NCBI GenBank assembly: GCA_946965045.2
Contig: OX337239.1
Location: 1,426,001 to 1,490,000, forward strand
Length of the DNA: 64,000 nt
Direction: 5' to 3'
DNA from: Epithemia pelagica
Lineage: Eukaryota > Bacillariophyta > Bacillariophyceae > Surirellales > Surirellaceae
Of this stretch, positions 1-9,056 are shown piece after piece. Under the pieces are notes generated by a model that saw nothing but the letters and a program-made list of their open reading frames with translations, was not told the origin of the DNA and searched no databases. The translations under genes were made by a program, and so were the position numbers. Positions within the stretch are counted from its first letter, which is position 1. Each line of letters opens with the position of its first letter.

Positions 1-1
1 T

Positions 2-691
2 GGCGAATTCCTCATCGAGACGCCCTCTAACTCCCCGGAGAAGGCTAGCGCGCCTAATCCGTTCCAGACTCCCGATCAAGTCGTCCCTCCGCCGTCCGAT
101 CCGAATCGCCCGCCGAACACCCTTGCACGCCGACCGAGTACACCTCCTCGCCCGAACCCAACTCGCACCCGACGTACGAGCCGTCTCATCAACGCGCACC
201 TCCGTTACTTCCGCGAGCCATCCGAGTATCAGAGCAACCCGGACCACATCCGTTCGACGCTCGAACACGAGGTCTCGTTCGAGTCCGTCCAACCCGTCGT
301 CGACCTAGAGGATATCCAACGACTCCTAGACTTGCTATACCAATCTCCAAGCTACCGATACATAGCGACCACCCTATCGGCCACCCCATCAGGCTGCCTT
401 CGGGTACGCTTCCTTACTTTCCAGCGTCCGGTCAATTACTTCCATACCATTTGGGTCGTGAACAAGACTAACCAACCTCTTCCTACCTTGACTACCCGTC
501 TCGACGACTACGTTGGTTTCATCCAAGTTATCAAGTTGCACCAGGACTTCCGTGCCACTATCTTCCCTCTACTCACCCAACCAGTGAACCACCTAGTTGA
601 GGACCACAACGGCAACGAAGAAGCTACCTCTGTTACTGAGTCTCCGATTCAACTTGATTACCACAACGAGCCCAGAAGTGACCACGTTTAA
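2..691 (+). CDS. Hypothetical protein, 3' part only
   Basis: An open frame enters from the left edge and ends at a TAA at 689-691, giving about 229 residues with no start visible. The first 60 residues are rich in Pro, Ser and Arg. The rest is more ordinary, with several aromatic and hydrophobic stretches and no motif I recognise. It lies 214 bp upstream of the Copia polyprotein on the same strand. It could be the end of an upstream gene, an extra ORF of a retroelement, or an older insertion. The only positive evidence for coding is the uninterrupted frame, so no function is assigned. Confidence 0.4.
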   Translation, partial: GEFLIETPSNSPEKASAPNPFQTPDQVVPPPSDPNRPPNTLARRPSTPPRPNPTRTRRTSRLINAHLRYFREPSEYQSNPDHIRSTLEHEVSFESVQPVVDLEDIQRLLDLLYQSPSYRYIATTLSATPSGCLRVRFLTFQRPVNYFHTIWVVNKTNQPLPTLTTRLDDYVGFIQVIKLHQDFRATIFPLLTQPVNHLVEDHNGNEEATSVTESPIQLDYHNEPRSDHV

Positions 692-740
692 GTAATTTTA
701 AGTAGTTTTCACACCAAACCAGAGACAAAACCGAGTTCCG

Positions 741-827
741 CACATCCGGGTTACCTTTCGGACATCACATCACACGTGGACATACGTGGCACATCCGGGT
801 TCAAAAGGCACACCACACATCCGGGTT
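741..827 (+). repeat. Three direct copies of CACATCCGGGTT
   Basis: The 12-mer CACATCCGGGTT occurs at 741, 790 and 816, in the leader of the following Copia ORF. Between the first two lies a CACGTGGACATACGTG stretch with two E-box-like CACGTG/TACGTG cores. The position suggests regulatory elements of a retroelement leader, but function is inference. No matching copies were found 3' of the polyprotein, so these were not confirmed as LTR sequence. Confidence 0.5.
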
Positions 828-904
828 ACAAAACTTAACTAAAGTTTTCGACTAAGACATCACAGGACACATATCAACATATCTTATCACCAAGTCAAGC
901 AATC

Positions 905-3900
905 ATGGAACCAACTACACCGACCACACCAGAGTTCAACACCAATCAAAGTATATCTGATCAAGAAGTCTTTGATCATATTACTCAGGTGTTGTTCAAC
1001 TTTTCCAAGGAAAGGGTCGATGTACTCGTGAAATGGATGCACCATCATGCTTTTGATGATATCCTTAGTATCATTGAACATATGGCAATTGACCCTGAGA
1101 AGAACATGGATAGTATGACCAAATACAAGTCAGGAAAACAAATGCATGACCTACATGTCAATACAAGCCAGCAGATCAAGTTGCTTGCCCATTGGTTCCG
1201 ACAAACGAGTATCGACATTCAGGGTATACCTTCCAAGGCAACCTGGATGAATCTGACCAAGGCAGAATTTGATCTATGGAGGATAAACACTGACTTTCGC
1301 TCCGGAAGCCCTATCAACGACCCAGTATCACCTATGAAATCTCCATCCCATTTGACGTCACCCAAATCGTTTAGTACTACTTCTGCTGCATCACAGTCCC
1401 AACTGGACCTAACCGCATTCAAGAAGGGAACTAAGCGTGACGCTATGGCATATGAAACATTCAAGGATGAACGATACTACGACACGTTCTGGAGGACTTT
1501 CAAGACCACAGCAAAAGCCCAAGGTTTATCTAATGTTCTTGACTTCCGATACAAGCCGCCGACGAATGATACGTATGTAACAGAACTTTTCCAAGAGCAA
1601 CAAATCTTCCTATACTCCGTCCTTGTGCGCATCATCCAGACTGATCAAGGAAGAGCTTATGTTCGCGAACATGAACATGATGAAGACGCACGAGCAGTGT
1701 TACAGAAGCTTCACACATTGCATACGAAGTCAGACTTAGCGAAACGAGAGGTCTTACGATTAACCAATTACATCTCCAACCTTCGCCTCGATGATACATG
1801 GCGTGGATCATCACGTCAATTTTTGCTTCATTTCCAAGACAAACTACGTTTACTCGACAACCTTGTTGATCTCTCTGATCGCATACCTGATCACACTAGG
1901 ATGACGTTTCTTATGCAAGCTGTCGAGAAGGTACCTGACCTTCGCAGAGTTAAAATCTTGGACAACGTCGTCAACACGAAGTCTGGAGCAAAGTCTCTAT
2001 GTTATCAGTCGTACTTCTCCATTTTGATGGACGCAGCATATGACCATGATCAAGTCACGCAATCTTCTGCAACTGGTTGTCGTCGTAGTGTCAAGCAACA
2101 CGAGCAACACGAAACACAACATGATATTGAGGGATCCCTTCAGGAAGACGATGCATATCAGATAAACAATACCAATGTCCAAGATGATAACACGGCATCT
2201 CCAAAAGCCAGTCTTCCTCGTGACCTATGGTTTAAACTTCCTGAGGATGCTCGCAAGATGATTGTTGAGTATAACAAGAACGTGCAAGCTTCTACTCCGA
2301 GTCCAAGAAAAGTACAGCAACACTCCCTTGACATTGATCCTGAACCTGATCCTGACCCTGGTCAAGATGTCTTCGATGACCTGGACAACCCCACATATCC
2401 GCAGGATGATTCCGATCCAGCCACCCATCTCATCCATCAAGCAATGACGTCAACCGACCTCAATCACCCAGCTTCTGATTTGTCTAATGTTCTATCCAAT
2501 GCCGCATCTAAGACGAGCAAGAAAGTTAGTTTCAAACAGAATGAGCACAAGCAGAAGGTCCACATGACTCAATATATGTTCTCTCGAAAGTCGACTTATA
2601 CTGGGAATCAACTCATTGATCGTGGTGCCAATGGTGGTTTAGCCGGAGCTGATATGCGTATCCTTTCCAAGACAGGTCGTAACATCACGATTGTGGGAAT
2701 CGACAACCATGAACTTACTGGTCTCCCCATTGTCACTTGTGCTGCCAAGTTTGAAACTAATGATGGACCAATCGTTGGTATCTTCAACGAATATGCATAC
2801 TATGGAAAAGGACAGTCTATACATGCGCCTTGTCAATTGGAACATTATGGGCTATCTGTGGATGAACGTTCTGTCAAGGTGGATGGAAAGCAACGTATCA
2901 CTACCCTTGATGGACGTGCTTTACCTCTGTGTATCAAGGATGGACTTGCCTTTATCCACTCATTAGGTATCCCTTCTGATGATGACATGGACCGATTGCC
3001 GCAAATCATCTTTACTTCGCCATCTACTTGGGACCCCTCTGTTCTTGACCATACTCATTCAGATTCACAGCATGATGCTTCTACTACATGGCATCAGGTT
3101 GCTACCGACGGCAGTATGGCACGTTATCCATATGACACGTATGGGGAGTACACTGATCGTGTTGTCTGCAATCTCAATCTTCTCCTTGACCTTCCTTATG
3201 ACCACGGACCCGACAACACCACATATTTCTCTATCTATGCTGATGCTAATGGTGAAGACCCAACCCTTCAACATGCATCTGTCCATCGTCGTTATGTGGA
3301 AGAACATGATTGGAAACAATTTCGTCCCTTCTTTGGTTGGCAATCCGAGGAAGTTATTGCCGATACTTTCAAACATACTACACGACATGCTAATGTGATT
3401 TTTGACTGTGACACTCTCAAGAAACATTTCAAGGCACGCAACCCTATCCTGAATCTACCACGTCGTCATGAACCCGTTGCTACCGATTCGATCTTTTCTG
3501 ATACACCTGCTGTTGATCATGGTGGAAAGGTGGCTCAAATTTTTGTTGGCCGCGATACTCTTGTCACTGATATTTACGGTATCAAGTCTACCAAGCAATT
3601 TGTGAACACTCTTCAAGACAATATACGCATGCGAGGTGTTATGGAGACACTCATTAGTGATGGGGGTTCATCTCTCATTTCCCATAAGGTTAAGGATATC
3701 CTTCGCACCTTGCTCATCGGGGAGTATCGCTCTGAACCATACCACCAGCATCAGAACAAAGCCGAGAATCGTTATCAGACCGTTACACGAATGACGAACG
3801 CTATCATGAATGCAACTGGATGCCCGGCCAATGTTTGGTTACTTTGCCTTGAATATGTCTGTGACTTATTGAATCATTCTTCTTCACATGCACACTCTGG

Positions 3901-6571
3901 ACGTACTCCTATTGAGGCTCTCACCGGTCACCCTCCCGACATTTCGCACCTCCTGTTCTTTCCCTTCTGGGATGAAGTCTACTATCGTGTTGACCCCTCC
4001 GAACCGTCGTCTGGTCCCTACCCTTCTTCGACCGATGAGAAACTTGGCCATTGGGTTGGTTTTGCTCACAACGTTGGTGATGCTTTTACATGGAAGATTT
4101 TGTCTGCTGACAACCATATCCTCTACCGTTCCGCTGTTCGCCGTGTCGCTTCCACTACACCCAACCTTCGTGTGGATCGACCTTCAGGGGAGACGTCTCC
4201 GAAAGATGACACTGATAAGCAGGCTGACACTGTCTTCATTCGCAGTAAAAGTGAAGATCCATCCAAACCAATGCCTACAATCGATTACGAAGACATGATA
4301 GGACGCACTTTCCTATGCGACACTGAAGAAAATGGGGAGCGTCATCGAGCACGCGTTGTCAAACGAGTTGTAGATCTTAATGAAGAATCACTCAAGCAAG
4401 AAGAACGCATCAAGTACATCTACCGCAAGACAAATTCTGACGTTGATGAAATGATCTCTTATAACCAGTTGATGGAGTATATTGAGAGGGACAATCAAGC
4501 GCAGACCTCGGGAGATAATTTGTTCCGTTTCAGGGATGTTATTGCACATCAAGGCCCACTGTCTTCAACCGACCCGGATTATAAGGGGAGTAAGTATAAC
4601 TTGCTTGTGGATTGGGAAACTGGGGAGACAACCTATGAACCACTCTCCCTTATTGCCAACGACGACCCAATCACCGTTGCCATATATGGAAAGAAGCATG
4701 GGCTCCTCAACGAACCAGGATGGAAACACCTGAAACGCTACGTCAAGACGAGTAAACGCCTGATACGTGCTGCAAAACAATCAAGGATCAAACAAGTACG
4801 TCGATCAGTCAAGTATAAGTTTGGATTCCAAGTCCCTCGAGATTACGCCGAGGCTGTCAATCTTGACAAACAAAATGGTACCACAAGGTGGCAAGACGCA
4901 ACTGAATTGGAACTGTCTCAGATACAATCATATGAGACATTCAAGGACCATGGGAAGGCCATCTTCACAAATGGCAAGGTATCAAATGCACCTGAGGGAT
5001 ATCAAAAGATTCGAGTGCATCTCGTTTTTGATGTGAAACATGATGGTAGGCACAAGGCACGACTTGTTGCAGATGGACACTTGACGAAGGAACCTGTGGA
5101 AACGATCTACTCTGGAGTTGTTTCTATTCGCAACCTACGAATTGCTTTATTCCTTGGATCTCTGAACGATCTAGAAGTATGGGGAGCAGACATTGGGAAT
5201 GCGTATCTTGAAGCATTGACTGGGGAGAAGTTATATATTGTGGCAGGACCCGAGTTCAAGGAGCTAGAAGGTCACATCCTCATCATCTACAAGGCCCTCT
5301 ATGGTCTCAAATCTTCAGGCGCACGATGGCATGATGTCCTTTTTGACGTCCTCACCGATATGGGTTTCTCACCAAGCAAGGCAGATCCTGACATTTGGAT
5401 GAGAAAAGCACCTGGGGAGGATTGCTACGAATACATCGCCGTATATGTGGATGACTTAGCCATCATAGCTACTGACCCTGGAAACATTTGCAAAGTCTTC
5501 AAGGAAAAGTACAACTTCAAGCTTAAGGGAGATGGACCTATTGACTATCACCTGGGATGCCGGTACACCAAGGACCCTGACGGAACCCTAGTCTCTGATC
5601 CACGCCGATACATTAGCAAAATGATGGACACCTTCGAACGTATCTTCAAAGAGAAGCCCAAGAAGGCTAAAACCCCTCTCATTGCTGGTGATCACCCGGA
5701 ATTGGACGACACCGAACTCCTTGATGAAGAAGGTACACAGCACTTCCAGACCTTGATTGGACAGCTTCAATGGGTGATTACAATTGGTCGCTTTGATGTT
5801 TTTACTGCTACGATGACCCTTTCCAGGTTCCGCGCAGCTCCAAGACAGGGACATCTCAACAGAGCTAAACGCATCTATGGATACCTTTTCAATCTTTCTG
5901 ATGGTGCAATCAGATTCCGAATCGGAGAGCCCGATTTCTCAAGCATTCCAAGTCAAGACTTTGATTGGAGTCGTACGGTCTATTCAGATGCCAAGGAATA
6001 CATCCCTCATGATTGCCCAGAACCACTTGGACGATATGTGACGACAACGCACTATGTTGATGCTAACCTTATGCACGACATGATCACAGGAAAGTCTGTA
6101 ACAGCCATCCTGCATCTCTTGAATGGGACACCAATTGATTGGTACAGCAAACGACAGAGCACTGTGGAAACGGCAACATATGGATCAGAATTTGTGGCAG
6201 GAAGGACAGCAGTCGACCAAATCACTGAATTACGGCATTCACTTTGTTACCTTGGAGTAACAATCAGGGATCGCAGTTATCTGTTTGGAGACAATCGATC
6301 TGTGGTTGTTAATGCAACAATGCCTCATTCTATCTTGTCCAAGAGACATCATCTCCTTTCATATCACCGGGTACGAGAAGCGATAGCAGCGCAATACGTT
6401 GCATTCTATTGGAAGGATGGGAAGACCAACCCTGCCGACATCCTCAGCAAGCATTGGGAATTTGCAACTATTTGGCCTCTACTCAAGCCCCTATTGTTTT
6501 GGAGAGGAGAAGTTCAAGATCTCTACGAATCCAGCGATGACAAGGCTGAACCAACGAGCTGTGGGGAGTAG
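905..6571 (+). CDS. Copia (Ty1/copia) Gag-Pol polyprotein, element 1
   Basis: A single intact 1,888-codon frame from the ATG at 905 encodes a retrotransposon polyprotein. Residues 1 to about 560 are Gag-like, without a visible CCHC knuckle. A protease motif LIDRGANGGLAG sits near residue 572, with DRG where DTG or DSG is usual. The integrase core spans roughly 880-1000, with Asp near 919 and Glu near 954. A chromodomain-like stretch (KYNLLVDWETGETTYEPL) falls between integrase and reverse transcriptase. Reverse transcriptase carries YVDD near 1514 and a YGLKSSGARW motif. RNase H begins near 1718. The order protease-integrase-RT-RNase H defines the Copia superfamily. The frame has no stop or shift, so the copy may be young. 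No LTR pair was found by eye. Confidence 0.93.
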   Translation: MEPTTPTTPEFNTNQSISDQEVFDHITQVLFNFSKERVDVLVKWMHHHAFDDILSIIEHMAIDPEKNMDSMTKYKSGKQMHDLHVNTSQQIKLLAHWFRQTSIDIQGIPSKATWMNLTKAEFDLWRINTDFRSGSPINDPVSPMKSPSHLTSPKSFSTTSAASQSQLDLTAFKKGTKRDAMAYETFKDERYYDTFWRTFKTTAKAQGLSNVLDFRYKPPTNDTYVTELFQEQQIFLYSVLVRIIQTDQGRAYVREHEHDEDARAVLQKLHTLHTKSDLAKREVLRLTNYISNLRLDDTWRGSSRQFLLHFQDKLRLLDNLVDLSDRIPDHTRMTFLMQAVEKVPDLRRVKILDNVVNTKSGAKSLCYQSYFSILMDAAYDHDQVTQSSATGCRRSVKQHEQHETQHDIEGSLQEDDAYQINNTNVQDDNTASPKASLPRDLWFKLPEDARKMIVEYNKNVQASTPSPRKVQQHSLDIDPEPDPDPGQDVFDDLDNPTYPQDDSDPATHLIHQAMTSTDLNHPASDLSNVLSNAASKTSKKVSFKQNEHKQKVHMTQYMFSRKSTYTGNQLIDRGANGGLAGADMRILSKTGRNITIVGIDNHELTGLPIVTCAAKFETNDGPIVGIFNEYAYYGKGQSIHAPCQLEHYGLSVDERSVKVDGKQRITTLDGRALPLCIKDGLAFIHSLGIPSDDDMDRLPQIIFTSPSTWDPSVLDHTHSDSQHDASTTWHQVATDGSMARYPYDTYGEYTDRVVCNLNLLLDLPYDHGPDNTTYFSIYADANGEDPTLQHASVHRRYVEEHDWKQFRPFFGWQSEEVIADTFKHTTRHANVIFDCDTLKKHFKARNPILNLPRRHEPVATDSIFSDTPAVDHGGKVAQIFVGRDTLVTDIYGIKSTKQFVNTLQDNIRMRGVMETLISDGGSSLISHKVKDILRTLLIGEYRSEPYHQHQNKAENRYQTVTRMTNAIMNATGCPANVWLLCLEYVCDLLNHSSSHAHSGRTPIEALTGHPPDISHLLFFPFWDEVYYRVDPSEPSSGPYPSSTDEKLGHWVGFAHNVGDAFTWKILSADNHILYRSAVRRVASTTPNLRVDRPSGETSPKDDTDKQADTVFIRSKSEDPSKPMPTIDYEDMIGRTFLCDTEENGERHRARVVKRVVDLNEESLKQEERIKYIYRKTNSDVDEMISYNQLMEYIERDNQAQTSGDNLFRFRDVIAHQGPLSSTDPDYKGSKYNLLVDWETGETTYEPLSLIANDDPITVAIYGKKHGLLNEPGWKHLKRYVKTSKRLIRAAKQSRIKQVRRSVKYKFGFQVPRDYAEAVNLDKQNGTTRWQDATELELSQIQSYETFKDHGKAIFTNGKVSNAPEGYQKIRVHLVFDVKHDGRHKARLVADGHLTKEPVETIYSGVVSIRNLRIALFLGSLNDLEVWGADIGNAYLEALTGEKLYIVAGPEFKELEGHILIIYKALYGLKSSGARWHDVLFDVLTDMGFSPSKADPDIWMRKAPGEDCYEYIAVYVDDLAIIATDPGNICKVFKEKYNFKLKGDGPIDYHLGCRYTKDPDGTLVSDPRRYISKMMDTFERIFKEKPKKAKTPLIAGDHPELDDTELLDEEGTQHFQTLIGQLQWVITIGRFDVFTATMTLSRFRAAPRQGHLNRAKRIYGYLFNLSDGAIRFRIGEPDFSSIPSQDFDWSRTVYSDAKEYIPHDCPEPLGRYVTTTHYVDANLMHDMITGKSVTAILHLLNGTPIDWYSKRQSTVETATYGSEFVAGRTAVDQITELRHSLCYLGVTIRDRSYLFGDNRSVVVNATMPHSILSKRHHLLSYHRVREAIAAQYVAFYWKDGKTNPADILSKHWEFATIWPLLKPLLFWRGEVQDLYESSDDKAEPTSCGE

Positions 6572-7274
6572 TAGAACTCTCACCGAAAATCATCGGTTAG
6601 GTTCGGCACCTCATCGGTTAGTCGAGTCCCGTGGCTTCAAACATCACCTACATCACCTACATCCACACTACATACCTAGCTTCGCGCTAGCTCAACCTAT
6701 ATTTCGGTCGCATATACCAAAAAGTGAGAACAGATTGACGAACGTGCTATCACGAATCAACTTTGGTCTTGATATCCCATCAACGGATGATCATCCGTTG
6801 AACATCCGAGCCTGACCTATGCCCTAAGCGTGCGCGCCCAAATTCGTCAAGATGCGCGCAAGAACTATCCGAGCGTGGCGATCATGTATCCGACCCAACG
6901 GTCTAAGTACACAAGGCACGAATCACGATCACGCGAGACCATATCATCGTTCCCACTATTTCAAGATTGCAAACAAGGACGCGCCAACAAAACTACATAT
7001 ACCAACTTTAGCCAAGAATCGTTGAGGCTGTATATGATATACAAACACATATACATGTTATATACCTCACATACATCAACTCCAACCATTCCAGACCTAT
7101 CACCGCCAAGAACCTATTTCACACGATCGACAACAAGAATGGAAATCTCACACACCAAACCTAGTAGTAAGCTCACAATCATTAACATTACCATATCATC
7201 ACGTCTTCAGTGTCCTGACTATCCCTACGATAGAACCCTTGGGTTTCCTTTGTTCTCTGACCCGTGGAGAACCT
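6572..7274. other. Non-coding spacer between two Copia elements
   Basis: No credible gene is present. The stretch begins with GGGGAGTAG at the polyprotein stop, which could act as a polypurine tract. It contains short inverted repeats around 6775-6805 (CATCAACGGATGATCATCCGTTGA is nearly self-complementary) and ends just before a possible primer-binding site. It is the only place where an LTR for either element could lie. Confidence 0.4.
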
Positions 7275-7283
7275 TGGTATCAG
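7275..7283 (+). promoter_or_regulatory. Possible primer-binding site, initiator tRNA-Met type
   Basis: TGGTATCAG matches the start of the primer-binding site complementary to the 3' end of initiator tRNA-Met, used by many Copia elements. It lies about 390 bp upstream of the gag ATG of element 2, a plausible distance. Only nine bases match, the next bases (TTGG) do not continue the usual AGC, and no LTR ending in CA precedes it. Confidence 0.35.
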
Positions 7284-7335
7284 TTGGTAATCGATTGTGG
7301 CTCTTCTAGAGCGTGTACTGACGGAATTCTACTAA

Positions 7336-7662
7336 GCTGCACCAGTCGAGACGCTACAGAGTGAGCTTCCTGTTGCCCTTGTGGACGTCATTAGAGAAAC
7401 CGCAGACGGTCAAATCGAGACTGAAACCAACTACCCACGGATCCCTTCGCAACGAGGAGTGGCCCCAAAGTGGATTCCAAAAGGAACTCGCGTGTGGATT
7501 CTCAATCCGTTAAAACTCAAGGACGCGATCCCCCGGACCCATTTGCAAGGCACTGTCTCTCGTCACGGGTCCTTGTACCACTTCGTGAAGATCTGGAACC
7601 CTGTGACAAATCGCCACGAGGAGCATCGAAGGCACCGCGAGAACCTAGCGATCATTGAATAA
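7336..7662 (+). pseudogene. Short ORF upstream of gag, integrase C-terminus-like
   Basis: The frame is open from just after a TAA (7333-7335) to a TAA at 7660-7662 but has no ATG. The reading after residue 45 runs PKGTRVWILNP, then GTVSRHGSLYHFVKI, then HRRHREN. This resembles the SH3-like C-terminal tail of Ty3/gypsy-type integrases, where a basic RRNRRHL-like end is common. The stop overlaps the gag ATG as TAATG. It may be a remnant of another element or a leader ORF of element 2. Assignment is weak. Confidence 0.35.
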
Positions 7663-9056
7663 TGTCTTCGTCACAAACAGGATCTCAAGCGCGGCCCGAT
7701 ACCGTTGGATCCAATTCTCGCAACAGTGGTCAAGGTAGTCAGGGAGGACGTGGCCGTGGGAGAGGTGGACGAGGAGGACGTTCACAACACAGCCAAAACA
7801 CCGGCCAACAATCAAACAAGTTCCACGGGCAAGAGCCCACCCTCAAAGAGTGTACGTTTGATTACACAGAAGATCCGCAATCGCGGCGATATTTGAGGAA
7901 CGTGGAACTCCTCATTGGCTATGTCGGCAGCACCTTCACCCGACATAATCGCCAGTACCAGCAAGCTCTCGAGGACCTGGAGTTGAAGGACCCCGACAAG
8001 CCAGAAATCCCTAAGGATACGAAAGACATCATCCAAGTCGAAGAATGGAAAATGGCGTCCAAGGCAAGAGAAGAACAGGTGATGGCCTATGAGAACTTCA
8101 GGGCAGCTTTATATAGCGTCATCTGGGGCCAGTGTACGCCACTTATGAACGACAAATTACAGGCCAAGGAATCCTACAACACGATCAAGAGCAGCCGAGA
8201 CGGCATTGCCTTACTTAGTCTGATCAAGGAGACAACATTCACGTTTGATTCGGGTAGAATCTACAAGCTGGTGGGACGCGATAAGCTGAAAGAGGACTTC
8301 TACTCCCTAGTAAAGCGTCGCAACAATCAGAGTATGCATAGCTACTACGAAGTCTTCCGAGCAAAAGTCAAAGTGTTACAAGAGGCCGGTGTGAAACTTT
8401 ATGACACGGACCTGGTAAAGTACATTGCCAAAGGGCACAAACGCGAAGACGCACCGACAGCCGAAGACTTCGAGGAAGCACAAGAACGATGCATTGCAAT
8501 TCGCTTCATTCGTTCCTGCGGGAATAAAGAATACGAAGCTCATTTACAGAACATGTTCCTGGATGGGCATGCAGCATATCCAGCGTCCTTAGCTGATGCT
8601 CGCGCCATAATCGACAACCGAATGACGAGTAAAAACAAGCAAGATCCTACACCGCAAGGACAGCAACCAGATAATGCAACCGGAGTCGCCTACGCCACTC
8701 ACGAAGCTGGCACGACCAACAGTACCACGTCTACGATCACAAACAGTCAAGATGGAGGCAGCCAAAATAACGGTAACAGTAATGGAGGTGGGAACAACAG
8801 GCAGATTGAGGACGCAGGAGATGTTCATCAAACCTCACCCGACTGTGTTTTCTCTTCTCATTCCCAGGCTAGCACCATCCCAACAGATTGGTTGTTGCTC
8901 GACAACCAGTCAACTGTAGACATCATTCACGATAAAAAACTCTTAAAAAAACATCCACACCTCCGACAAACCAATCACCATTCAAAGCCACGCTGGGACC
9001 CGCATATTGAAACAACAAGGATTACTCCCAGGATATGGGATAGTCTGGTTCAATGA
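7662..9056 (+). pseudogene. Copia element 2, Gag and start of protease (frameshifted)
   Basis: The ATG at 7662 opens a 464-codon frame. It starts with a Ser/Gly/Arg-rich RGG-box stretch (residues about 20-45) likely to bind RNA, followed by a helical Gag-like body. Near 8900 is the protease motif LLDNQSTVDI, typical of one CoDi-like Copia lineage. The protease frame is lost at an A7 run (8945-8951). One A fewer would join it to the frame that carries the rest of protease and pol, so residues after about 428 are out of frame and the ORF ends by chance at 9056. A sequencing or homopolymer error cannot be excluded. Confidence 0.85.

Larger units (their letters stand above)
905..7274 (+). mobile_element. 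LTR retrotransposon 1 (Copia), termini unresolved
   Basis: The body of the element is the intact polyprotein. The sequence after the stop (6572-7274) is non-coding and could contain its 3' LTR or the 5' LTR of the next element. I compared 691-904 with 6572-7310 and saw no convincing direct repeat, so the outer limits are arbitrary. The protein resembles the CoDi-type Copia elements described in diatoms; that family link is from memory and not from an alignment. Confidence 0.6.

Noticed and set aside
691-7310. LTR pair for Copia element 1
   Set aside because: Comparing 691-904 with 6572-7310 by eye gave no direct repeat with TG...CA ends; a self-alignment dot plot would decide.
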